Below, piece by piece: positions 1 through 10,033 of a stretch of 64,000 nucleotides of DNA. How positions within the stretch are numbered: position 1 is the stretch's first letter; each line of letters begins with the position of its first letter. The position numbers and the translations under genes were made by a program. Source of the DNA: Symbiodinium microadriaticum (Eukaryota; Sar; Dinophyceae; Suessiales; Symbiodiniaceae); the NCBI GenBank assembly GCA_001939145.1, contig LSRX01000520.1:1-64000 (forward strand), in the 5' to 3' direction. The notes below the pieces were generated by a model, which had not been told where the DNA came from, did no database searches, and saw only the letters and a list, made by a program, of their open reading frames with translations.

Positions 1-769
1 AGCGAAGTTGAGCGTTTTTGACCCCAAAGTTTAATGTGTACCCATAATGCCCCCTATCCTGTGTGTGTTCTCGCGGACGAGGTGATGAAGAAACTCCTCG
101 CCCCACCCAGCCAGCGAATGGCTTCGAAGAAGTCTATCATGGTCAGCTTCAGTGGTTCCGAACTCTTGTCTCTGCGAACAAGCGAACCGGATGCGAAAAA
201 AAGGCTGAGCAACTCCGAGAGCTTGTCATCAGATTTCGCCCAGGGATTGACCTGTCGGCTTAGAGTAAAGTTGCGAACAGAAATGATCTCGCCAAGCGTC
301 ACTGAGCTAAAGAGACGGGACGTTTTCGTTTTCGTAGACCATCCTGGCGAGCGTCTCTTCCGCGCCGACGCGCAAGTGCACGGGAAAGCTTTCGTTGCGA
401 CTTTCGATTTGTGCGGACTCGTACTCTGTGTTTGGCCCACTAGCCCTTGGGGAGCTGCTCTGGTGCCTTAGGGGAGTCGGACGCAGTCGTTCTCGACGTG
501 GTGCTGGCAGCTGCGGACTCGGGGTCGCTACCAGAGCGGCCATGTGGCCGAGTGGGCGACCTCGATCTCGTCCACTAGTGCACGACCGCGACGTGATGGC
601 CACATCGTCTTTCTTGTTTTTGTCGGTCTTCATTTTCACCCCGAGCTTCAGGGGCTTGGGAGTCTTCCCGATTTTCGCACGGTCAGCCAACAGATGGTAC
701 AGCACGACGACCGACGACCTGCTTATCGAATCCCGACGCGGCGGACAGGTCCTCCAGCCTAGGACGAGC

Positions 770-1420
770 TCCTGCTAGTCCCGTCAAAGACGAAAATGTC
801 GTCCTGGACATATCGCTTCACCGCCATCGAGCCCCATCTTTCAATGACCTGGATGACTGGCAGCGACACTCCTGCGCGATCCTGCGCGTGCAAACAGCTG
901 CGCTCCTGCCAAACAGCTGCGCTCCTGCCACACGAAACCAGTGTTGCGACCACTTGTCGATGGTCTCGCGTTGCAGAACGAAAGCATACACACGCGTCAA
1001 GTGTGCCACTTCCTTGTCTCTGGGTCACAGGGACCCGGCCTTCTCCGAACAGAGGCTGAGACGGGTCGTACGACGCCGGCCTGCTGTTCCTCGGAAAAAG
1101 AAGTTCTAGTAGGTGCCTTCCTTTAGTGCACTTGCACCTTTGCAGTGCGGTGAACATCGTGGCGAACTATGCGAACTCGTCTGCATGTTGGCAACCGGGC
1201 TCGTGTACCGGCGAACAGATGCAAAACATGGCGCCGCTCAGAGCCTTTACGTTCCACATCGGTTTTACTGACTGGGAGGCAAACTGAAACGGCTCGTTCG
1301 GCTCGATTGAATCGAACATCGGCACGTATCATGCTGGCGATTCCTATCCCACGAATAAAGAACCGCACCGCTGTGGCAGCGGTAGCCACCGGCTCGCGGA
1401 CTCGCAAATGCGCACGTACT
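770..1420 (-). pseudogene. Decayed tyrosine recombinase (integrase-like) domain
   Basis: Read on the minus strand this stretch carries the hallmarks of a tyrosine recombinase. About 1250-1291 encodes VSVCLPVSKTDV, resembling the beta-strand core before the catalytic region. About 920-950 encodes QHWFRVAGAQ, which contains the H-x-x-R motif. 798-860 encodes ERWGSMAVKRYVQDD, with the conserved W and the candidate nucleophilic Y. The frame is broken between the last two blocks by a 10-bp-period duplication (871-888) and a 19-bp tandem duplication (892-910 and 911-929), so no intact enzyme is made. Such domains are common in dinoflagellate mobile elements (known family knowledge). No reverse transcriptase was seen, so DIRS-like versus recombinase-only is open. 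Downstream to about 30 the minus strand stays protein-like but unrecognised. Confidence 0.6.
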
Positions 1421-1689
1421 TCGAGTCATCACACGGAATATGCCACATCTTTACCAACTTCTGCACAAGCTTGAGCGGGCAGTGCTGGCCCGACTGGGAG
1501 CGGACGCTCCCCATGGTTAATTACTCTGCACAACTGCGACGCAGCGCTGAACTTAAAAGCGAACGCAAGGAAGCACACTGCTAGCCGCACTCTCTCCGAC
1601 CTTCCGTTTGCTGCCACTGCGAACGTCCTGGTAGCTGGCTGTACAGCTTTCGGTGCGAACATGAGGTCACCCATTGTTACCCGAAACAA

Positions 1690-2800
1690 ACACGCCCCCG
1701 ACCCCCAAGAAACAACCGACAAGCCCCGAACAGCCCAACCCGCCGCGAAAGAAAACTGCAAAACACCAAAACAGCGAACCGAAAATCATTCCAATACGGC
1801 TGTGGCCCGGAAGCGAACGCATGTCCATTCTCATCGGTCGCCGGGCAGCCCGCCGGTGGGGGAATCGGGTAGGGCGCGAACTGCGGTGGGTTCTGTGCTC
1901 CCGACCGACCCTGCGCGATCTGCTTCTCCAAGGTGGGCCCGGTGATGACCCCCGTCCCCGCGAGGCTCTGGTGTCCGGTGCCTGCTGCGGACCGGCTTGC
2001 TGGGAACTTGTAAAAGTCGCGGATGGTGCTGCGTCCCTGGCCGGGGTCGCAGACGGCTGTTGGGCCGAACTTGCCTCCTGCATGGGCGGGCCTGTCGCTG
2101 CCGTCGCCGAAGTAGTTGCTGTACCTGGCGAAGTGGTAAAGCTGGAAACCGGGGCCATTGCCCATGCGATCGCGTCCTCGGCAGACATAGGCATAGGCGC
2201 TGTCTGCGGACTTGTAGTAGGCGAGGAGGTCGTAGCCGCGAACTGCACCGCCTCGGTGTTGGCCGTTTTCACCGCGGCCTTGTTCGTAGAGCGCGTGGCC
2301 GTTTTCGGCATGTTGGCGATCACAGCGGCGCCCGGATCAGCGGGCGGGCACTTCACGATTTTCTTCATGTTTGGCGGTGCTGTCTGCGAACTTGGTGTAG
2401 TAGAGCTCGAGGCGGGCGCCGATGTGTTGCCCTTCCTGTCCGTTGCCGGGCGAAATCGAAGGAAGCGGCTTCACGCGGACGGGGGGAGACTGCCTAGCAC
2501 TCACCGCCTTCGCGACCCCAGGAGTGGTCCCAGGTAGCCGCAGCTCCCTGTCCCCGAAGCTTTGGCGTCGCTCTTGGACTTGGCTCTTGCCGCTTCAGCG
2601 ACCTGCTCTGCGACACCATAGGGGCCTGGTGCGCGGAGTCGCGAACTTTTCGCAAGTCCACATCGGCGAGCCGGTCCATGAGGCGAACGAGGTCCTCGCC
2701 GTCCGCTGCCGCCACCGCGAACAAGGTGCTCCACAGAGCCTCATCGTCGCTCTAGCTGTTCTGCGGCTGTCCCCACGGCAGGGGCTTCGAACTGCGGACA
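1690..2800 (-). pseudogene. Upstream coding part of the recombinase element, unrecognised
   Basis: The minus strand upstream of the recombinase relic is protein-like but in shifting frames. Around 2500-2750 it reads LFAVAAADGEDLVRLMDRLA. Around 2000-2400 one frame gives LELYYTKFADSTA, then an in-frame TGA at 2337-2339, then LLAYYKSADSAYAYVC and FQLYHFARYSNYFGDGSD. The mixed composition with Y, F, N and D differs from the low-complexity competing frames. I do not recognise a domain. Its position just before the recombinase suggests the N-terminal or first protein of the same element. Stops and frame changes suggest decay. Confidence 0.4.
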
Positions 2801-3709
2801 CTAAGCCTAAGCGAAAAACTTTTACACTCGGGCCTCGGAGCTCGGCTGCGGAGGATGCTTTTCTGCGGACTGAAGCAACTGACTTGAAAGCAAACGAAAG
2901 AACAGTACTCTCGAAAACTGCGCAATGCTTATATGCTTGTCACTATTTGCACACGTGCAAGACTCCACAAGACGGCGTCCGTGGTAGTTCGCAGTACTAC
3001 GGCGAGAGAAGCGACAGGCTCCTTGCACAGCTCCAAACCAGAGGCGGCAGGAGCTCCACCGCAGGGGGGAAGCCTGAGGACAACAAGGCGCCTTGTCAGA
3101 TTACGCAGCGAACCCATGCCGGCAGCGACCTTCGTATGTTGCAGCAGGCAATTGGCTTGTGCCTCGTGCAACAGTGCAACAGCAATCATGCATTGTGCAA
3201 GTGTAGCAAATCGTGGAGGCTGGAAAGAGCTGGACTACAAAATGTAGCCATGCATGCTGCTGCTGTTTGTTGGTCGTGTGATTATGAGGCATATGGGAGG
3301 TTCCCGCAAGGTTTGTGTTTGTCGGAGGAAACGTTCTGCGTAATGCGATCGGGATGCTGGTGTGACATGCAAGGCACGTTCCTATGTGCGCTGTAGCCAA
3401 TGGATCAAGCGTAGGTGCTGGCGCAGGTGCGGGCACGAGTATACGCTCGTGGCGCAATCGACCAACAATCAATTGCACGTGAAGCAAGATTCCCCACTCA
3501 TTGGTCGCGCCCGTGACCCTGCCAGGTTTCAACATGAGTGTAGCTCTCAACCCATATTCCATCAGCATAATTAAGTGGGGGGCTGGTTTTCGCCCATCAG
3601 AGAGAGATAGCGCGGATGCCATAGCAGCCGCTCGAAATTGTGCGGCGTGTGCTGTATGCTGGGCAGGGCCTCGGCTTCGAATGTGAACGGCACAGTTCAG
3701 CGCTCAACG

Positions 3710-3991
3710 ATGGACGACAGTGGGCATGGCTCCAGCATCCAAAGTCGGTTGAAAACGGAGTTCGACGAAGTCATGCAGAGCAGTATGCAGCGGCGTTTGT
3801 CGCGCCTACGAGAAGAAGTGGATGCGCTTTGCAGTACATTGCAGCCCTGTGGTACGACACCCAACGGTTGCGATAGCCATCGACAGGTGGCAACGGTTTC
3901 GAGAGTATCTGCAACAGCTTCGCCAGACACGAAATCACTGTGTGAGACGGTTGCCAAAGCTTTGCGCCGTGCCAACCGGTGCCACGGCTGA
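3710..3991 (+). CDS. Hypothetical 93-residue helical protein
   Basis: An uninterrupted frame from ATG 3710 to TGA 3991. The N-terminal half (SRLKTEFDEVMQSSMQRRLS, then LREEVDAL) is charged and heptad-like, so a short coiled coil is likely. The C-terminal half is Ser/Thr-rich. No domain recognised. It ends 15 bp before the next plausible ATG at 4007, so it could be part of the same transcription unit. It is on plus, opposite to the recombinase relic upstream. Confidence 0.4.
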   Translation: MDDSGHGSSIQSRLKTEFDEVMQSSMQRRLSRLREEVDALCSTLQPCGTTPNGCDSHRQVATVSRVSATASPDTKSLCETVAKALRRANRCHG

Positions 3992-4006
3992 ACTTTGTTT
4001 CTGACA

Positions 4007-4337
4007 ATGGCTGATGGTACCCCGCTGTTGTCTGTTGTGCAGCATGGACCTGTTGCCATTGAAACCGTTATCAATCATGTCAGCCATGCTCACTTCGCAG
4101 GTGTGCGCTGGAGCAGACGAAGCAGTGTCCATGCCTCCATTAGAAGGCTTTCCTGTCCTCCTCGTTGAGTATTCAGATGTCGGGGTTTGCTTGCCCCAAT
4201 TATCCTCCTCCACTCGACGCATGCGTAGTACCCCTGCAAACACAGCCGGCCCGCATGCACTGGATACGACACCAGGGGCTTTACTACGAGGGGAGAACAA
4301 TAACACACATGGTTGTGCTGACTGTTCCGAAACTGAG
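4007..4337 (+). CDS. Hypothetical gene, two candidate exons
   Basis: Exon 4007-4100 starts with ATG and encodes MADGTPLLSVVQHGPVAIET onward, ending at a GCAG/GTGTGC donor. Exon 4276-4337 follows an acceptor ending CACCAG and encodes GLYYEGRTITHMVVLTVPKL, ending at GAG/GTACGG. Codon phases do not match directly, so an exon between them is likely missing from my model. Function unknown. After 4337 I see no convincing exon until about 5202. Confidence 0.35.
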
Positions 4338-5201
4338 GTACGGCCCTTCAGAGCAGCAGGTGACAAAGGCAGACCCACCAGAGAAGGATGAAGGCGCGGC
4401 GGGCAGCCTACGGATTTTCTCTGTTGTGATGGAGTTGTCGTTTGTTGCATCTACCTGTTGTTGTGGTCGTGGTGGCTTTGATCGTTCGAGCAGCACTTCT
4501 TGTCGGTGCTGGCTTATTATGGACAATCAGTGAGCAGGTACGGTTTGTTGTTTGGTGGGGGTCGAGACAAGCAGTAGGGTGAGCTTGGCTGTTGGTCTTC
4601 CGTTTTACTCGAAAATTGAAGCGTGGGGGGCTGAGGTCAACCAGGTGTGGATGCTATATCGGTTTGTTTTGTCGGTCACCCCCGACACCTAAGCTCATAA
4701 CCCAATGACTATTTTTAAGGAATTTGGCGAGCAACTGAACATCTAGCCGTGGGTTCGCTTGCTGCCTGAGTCAGCCGCACAGCCGAAGCTACACCCTTTT
4801 CCGCAAATGCGAACTACATAAGGCCGCGGTGGCGCTACCATGTTGAATCACTCGATTTTACCCCTAGTAGACTACCGATGATGGTGCGATTTCGGGTTGA
4901 AGCACGTGACGCTTTGGGGCAAGGGATCGGACTTCGGGTGTTTGCTTGCAGGCCTTGTTATGGAGGGCACTACCTTGCGCTCTTCATTGTCCAGTCTGGA
5001 ACAGTCGCTGGCCTCACGGGTCAAGCAGCCGCATGCCGTGAATAAACCGTCGCTGTCGAATGCCTGGACACCCTGTGACTCACGATCCCTGTTGTTCAAG
5101 GATTGGCCACTTAACTGAACAGCAGCTTGGCTTGCAAAGGCTGGAAATGCCTTCAGTCCTGGGCCTGGGACTGTCCTCTAGGCACGGCCACTTTACTTCA
5201 G

Positions 5202-5480
5202 TTGAGGTTGAAGGCGTGCCAATCCACCCGAGAAGAGAGGGCACGTCAGGCGGAGGAGGCAAAGTCGAGACTCGGCTTTGATGAGCCTTTCTCTGGTTGA
5301 GGACGTGCTGTGCTTGTACAAATCGTTGCGATGCAAGGAGACAGCTGGTGAGACAAGCCCAGATAAGCCAAAGCGCAGTCTGTTGGCGTAGACCTACGTC
5401 GCTTACCTTGTGACCAGGAAGAGCTCCATGCTGTCCGGCGACTTGAGCCTGCTTTTGAAGATTTGCCAGTTTCACCTTGA
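5202..5480 (+). CDS. C-terminal exons of an unknown gene
   Basis: The last exon 5418-5480 has a clean acceptor (TGTGACCAG) and reads EELHAVRRLEPAFEDLPVSP then TGA, phase 0. A preceding exon 5202-5263 (acceptor TTACTTCAG, donor AAA/GTCGAG) reads EVEGVPIHPRREGTSGGGGK and ends in phase 0, so the two join in frame. The minus strand also shows a GTAAGC-like donor here, but no phase-consistent chain. The 5' end is not found. 5481-6243 holds no exon I can support. Confidence 0.4.
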
Positions 5481-6243
5481 GAAGAGGCACGGGCCGACGG
5501 AACATAAGGGATGCTCTTTCATCAGAAAGATAAGCCTGACCGAGAGATGGAGTGAGAGAGTGAGAGAGATGGAGGGGAGGGAGGGCAGAGGAGTGATGGT
5601 GAATGTTTCGTTTCAAACGCAAGGCGCGAGCGAGTGGAGCGGATGAGCAAGGACGTGATGGCTTTTACTGACCTTAGTTCTGCTTTCACATGAACACCTG
5701 CTCTGAGAGATCCGTGCTGCATGCTGCCTTTCTGTTGCAATGCTGTAGCTTGATCTCTGTTTGACTTGACGTTGAGAGAGGACACCGCATTCCAAAAGCA
5801 GCAGGCGAACCTCGGGTGAGTTGGCTTTGGACCCGATAAGCCGTAATGCGCACCTGCACCACCTGAAAGCCACGACTGTTCCAACTGCGTTTGCCTGGGC
5901 CGCTGTCCAATCCCAGAGGCTGGAGGACCAGGCCCAGGCTTTGCTGTTCCATGAATTCCATGAATTCTCGGCAGCTTCAATGTGCAGCTCAGGAAGTATT
6001 ATAAGTCTTTGGCGCACCAGCAGCGGGCTTTCTACCTCCAGTCCGAAAGGATTTCGGCTCCGCGGCCTCAAAGTCAACGATGGCGGGATATGGCATAAAT
6101 ATGAAATTGCAGCAAAGGAAAGGACAGTTGTATTGAGAGGGGCGCAGGTGTGAGTTTTAGTCGCATGTTTTTTTTTTGACTGTTTTGGGCTTGACAGCTC
6201 GTCCCATGCATTTGGGATCCGGACCCGTGACAGCGGTGCCCAG

Positions 6244-7381
6244 CGAGGCATGTGGTGGGAAAGACGCCATTGCTCGACACAAGGCGGGCGAGTTGGCCTT
6301 GGTGTCGCAGCCACCTACCTTGGAGGACTTGCGGCCTAGGAGTCGTTCCAAGCTGAGTCGACAGGAGAGCCTGAGAAGTTTTGGGGTTTGTCACGGCAAT
6401 CGTCGAAATCTCGGATGGACTGGAATCATTTCGGGTCCATGATTCGATTCTTATTGGGGGAAAAGGGGCTATTCATTTCCTCATGATAAGCATATATTTG
6501 CAACGGGCTCCTCCTGTAATGCATCATGCAACCTATAGCGGGCAGAACCCACTAAATTCCTGCGGACTTTCTAAATCGAGTGCAATCCTCAACCCTTGCA
6601 AGGACGACAACACCCAGGAGTTGTTTGACGTGGGCACAGCTGTCGCCAACCCGTACGTGTGCCTACGACGGGAGAGCGTTCCCTTTGATTTGATCTCTTT
6701 AAGTTCTGGCGCCGTCAACAGCGGTAGAGAGCAGGCTGCGCCAAGTTTGAGCAATTCCGAGTTGTCGCTTTCGTGGCCAGCGCAAGAGCCTAAGGTGTGA
6801 TTCATGGCCCTTCGAGCCAAACGTACTGGCAAAGCGGACGCCGCAGGAGTCTGCAATGCCGGCGTGACTTGGCTGAACGATTTCATTGGGATTATGCGGG
6901 TTCGTGGGTTGAGGGTGCAGAAGCAGGCAACATGCAGATAAACGGTGCAGTCTAGGAGGAAGCCAGCCCCGAACAGCCCCCGTCAGCGTGCAAAGCTCGG
7001 GAGGTTTGAAGAGGAGACAGAGGAGGATCTCCGAGAGGCTCCGCTGTGCTCGCTGTGCTCGTGTGTCTTTTCCACTTAGGCCTAGGCCTTCTTCAAAGGC
7101 TGAGGTCTGCGGGTTGGGGAAGTGCTGGGTTTTCAAGGGTCAGGCCGGCGGCCTGAGGCACCTTGGAGCCTTGGAGTACTATGCAAAGTTGTGGACCCGA
7201 GACCCGCGAAGCCTGCATGTCACGTTTTTAAACTGAGCTGCGAGAAGCAATTCGTCCAAGCTTCGTCCAAGCTGGATAGGCGGAGCGGGGCTTCCGCACG
7301 AACCCTTTCCGCGGTGCCGGTGCTCGCGGCTTCAACCGTGGCTTTGAGGAGGACGACGCCCCTTGGCAGAACAAGGAATGA
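6244..7381 (+). CDS. Arg/Gly-rich C-terminal protein, possibly RNA-binding
   Basis: Exons: 6244-6385 (acceptor GTGCCCAG; DAIARHKAGELALVSQPPTL, then LEDLRPRSRSKLSRQESLRS), 6603-6652 (DDNTQELFDVGTAVANP, donor CC/GTACGT), 6987-7025 (RAKLGRFEEETEE, GA donor), 7280-7381 (ERGFRTNPFRGAGARGFNRG, then FEEDDAPWQNKE and TGA). Joins 1-2 and 3-4 are in phase; 2-3 needs an unseen exon. The RG-rich tail with F and N spacing resembles the RGG tails of RNA-binding proteins or helicases. That is inference, since no RRM or helicase motif is visible. The N-terminus is not found. Confidence 0.5.
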
Positions 7382-7542
7382 CAAGTAGGAAGGTTTAGCC
7401 AGGTTTTGGTGAAGACTTCATAGCCTCTGGGGTATTGATTTTGTGCCTGCGCTTGCAAGACGATTTTCTTGCAGAAGTTGTGGGCTGTACCAAGTAGCTG
7501 TGGCTGTGAACATTCAAGCGTTATTGGGCATCTTGTGCTCAG

Positions 7543-8184
7543 GAGTACGACCGTCGGCCGAGCAGTGCGAGAAGCCTTTGAGACAGTGTGTTCGCAAATG
7601 CCTGTGGCGGCATCCAGCTGGTAGGGTCCTGAGTACTCTTGCGATGCCTAGACCACAGTGCACCCGCAGAGCTGATGCGAGCATTTGTGGGCAGCAGCTT
7701 TTGGGAACTTCTGGGTTTCCATCATGGGGCAAGGGGGCAGGCAACCTCCAGCTTGTTCAAAATCTGATGCTTAAACACGGGTAGCTCGGTCTACTCAGCC
7801 CCTCAAAGCCAGGGAAATCTCATGATGTGCCCTCATCACACACAGAGATGCCCAGAGGCTTCGGCGCCTCGGAGACCGTTGTTTAGGTGTCTCGTTCTCA
7901 GCACATAACGGAACGCAAGGTTTTAGGTGTCTCGTTCTCAGCACATAACGGAACGCAAGGTTTTAAGTGAGGAGGTTGAGGTCTGGGAGTGACCTCTGGT
8001 TGAATGAAATGACTTGAGCTTAAGCCTCTGAATCCGAAACCGCGATGGAATTCGGTTCAATGATTTACTTAACGACAGTAACAGTCTGCGGCGGTGGCAA
8101 AACTTTGGCATGCCTGCTCCGTCTCATGGGCACACGGTCCAGCGCATGGCAGCTTACATGAGGAAAGCACCGGCGATGCCATGA
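7543..8184 (+). CDS. Hypothetical gene, two phase-matched exons
   Basis: Exon 7543-7620 (acceptor TTGTGCTCAG, donor CTG/GTAGGG) encodes STTVGRAVREAFETVCSQMP and ends with two spare bases. Exon 8085-8184 (acceptor AGTAACAG) supplies the third base and encodes LRRWQNFGMPAPSHGHTVQR, then MAAYMRKAPAMP and TGA. The phase match supports a real splice. Product unknown. The intron contains a 40-bp tandem duplication. Confidence 0.4.
7881..7960. repeat. 40-bp tandem duplication
   Basis: Two copies of a 40-bp unit, 7881-7920 and 7921-7960, differ only at the first base. It lies inside the predicted intron 7621-8084. Confidence 0.9.
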
Positions 8185-8481
8185 AGACCAGCTGATTTGA
8201 GGTGTCAGGCCCAGTACCTCAGGTAACTTGCATCCGTCGCATGAACGCCTGGATCCGAAGCAAGCTTTGGGCTCACAGCTGGCTCCAGCAACTGTGTTTT
8301 GCACGTTTCACGAGCTGTGGTGGTGCGGTGCTGCACGCCGGGCACCTCGAGAGGTCGGTTTCTCCGGGCTTACGGGAATGACCGCCCTGCAGTATATCGG
8401 AATTTGGGATAAGTGTCAGCTCTGTGGGGGTTGGTTCAAAAGGGTTGGGTTCTTGCTGATGCTCTGTGCATCTCCTGGCAG

Positions 8482-9400
8482 CTTCTTCGACACAGTGCAG
8501 CGGCTCGGAGTTCGACTGGAGATGTGGCATCATCCCCCGTGACACCCTTAAAGCCTTACGTCTTTCTGATGCCTGGCCCTGCATGCATGGCTAGGAGGTT
8601 AGGAATTTCGGAGCATAGCTACTTAGTTCCAGAGCAAGCGAGACAATTATTAGGCTCCACAAACAAGCGGCGGTTTCACCGACCCCATGGGAGCTACCTG
8701 GAGCTGTGAAGAAGACCCGGGCTGTTGGGAAGGTGCCTGGGAAGAAATCCACAGTAGAGTGTGGAGCTTGTGTGGAGTTGGTGGTTCAAAGGTAGAGCAC
8801 GTAGTTTAAGTGAACACCAGCCAAGGACTCCAAGAATATCGTAGGACTTGGGTTGTTTCAAGTTGTCAATGAAGTTGGTTCGGGCAGCTCGAGTAAATAA
8901 ATTCTGCTGGCGCCCGCTGAGCGCAACCAAGTTTCGTCGCTGGGGCACAGAAGCAACAAGCGCAGGATGCCTTCACAACTCTACCAACCAGGTCGTAGAC
9001 GGCACCATTTTGAGCCGCAGAGGGCTTCCCAGCGCTTGCTGAACCATGCATGAGTGCAAACACGAGTATGCTATCAGGTGCTTACCCACTGAAAGACGAA
9101 AGACTCTGCTGGGAATAGGAAACGTGCAGAGCACGGAGCAGGTTGGGGATGCAAGCCTCGCCCGGGGCCGCCCCGAGCCAAGGAGATGAGGCAAAGCTGG
9201 GAGAGGTGTCTGCCACCTTGGATGTTGACGACGTCCTGAGCACGCACTCCCAGGTGCTGCGGGTAATGCCTTCCCGCTGAGATCCCGAGATCCCAAGACT
9301 CTGGTAACTCTAGTAACTCCAGTACCCAGTGAATTGCAACGGCCGAGGACTGGCGCCATTCTCCAACATCGGACGAATCGGAGGCAGGCAAGCGATGTAG
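8482..9400 (+). CDS. Orphan protein, five phase-consistent exons
   Basis: Exons: 8482-8559 (SSTGDVASSPVTPLKPY), 8712-8791 (KTRAVGKVPGKKSTVECGAC), 8951-8991 (SNKRRMPSQLYQP), 9183-9253 (DEAKLGEVSATLDVDDVLST), 9323-9400 (YPVNCNGRGLAPFSNIGRIG, ending RQAM then TAG). All four junctions agree in codon phase (0, 2, 1, 0). Acceptors are CTGGCAG, GTGAAG, GGCACAG, GCCAAG and ACTCCAG; donors are GTCTTT, GTAGAG, GTCGTA and GTGCTG. This is strong internal evidence for a gene, but I recognise no domain. The N-terminal part is Ser/Thr/Pro-rich and the middle basic. The start codon is not found. 9401-10033 shows no supported exon. Confidence 0.55.
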
Positions 9401-10033
9401 CCACCAGAGCGCAGTGCCCGCCGAGGAGCTGGAGGCGAGCCACCCAACCTTAGGCCTAGTTGGGATCAACTGTGAATGTGGTAATGGAGCAATGGACCAA
9501 GGTGCAGGATTCAAGGGCTGGAGGGGTTTTGGGCACCCTGGGCGATTGCAAGGTGCTCTCCTTCTGCCGGTTTGCTGCGTAGGACTTCACGGGTGGCACA
9601 TACGACAAGTTGCTTGCTTGGTAGCTTACTTTGTCCTGTCCAGCTTGGGGCTTGCCGGGGTGACAGTGCGGGGTGGGTGAGGCCTTTGATCAAACAAAAA
9701 ATAGTGGTGCTTCCTCGCCGGTGGTCATGCCCTACGGTTCGTAGTCAACTTTGTAGCGACACAGTCTCACGCGGTGTATACCGAGGGTCGCATTCAACTT
9801 CTGAGTGGAGGCGCTTGCTCCCTCTGGTGGTATCGTGTTTCTGTGTCGTCGTTCCGTATTCGGCTGTTGCTCTTTGATTTTGTTGCCGCATGGGCTATGA
9901 ACCTTGAGCCTTAAGCCTTCTTGCCGGAGGTGATGTCCTTGTGTTAGGCGGCCCGAGAGTCAACCTCACCTCAGTTCAAGCGTTTTGGGCTGCCTGTGGT
10001 GTTGGGGCCATGCTCGAAACTATGCTGTGACAG

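Noticed and set aside
2422-3396. 324-codon open frame on plus, the longest in the window
   Set aside because: It overlaps convincing minus-strand coding sequence (2500-2750). Its own peptide is Cys/Ser/Arg-rich with no domain-like pattern.
3985-4015. Integrase-like FVSDNG reading
   Set aside because: The frame stops at once after the motif and nothing around it resembles an integrase core, so it is chance.
7881-7960. CRISPR-like repeat
   Set aside because: Only two adjacent 40-bp copies with no spacers, inside an intron of a eukaryotic gene.
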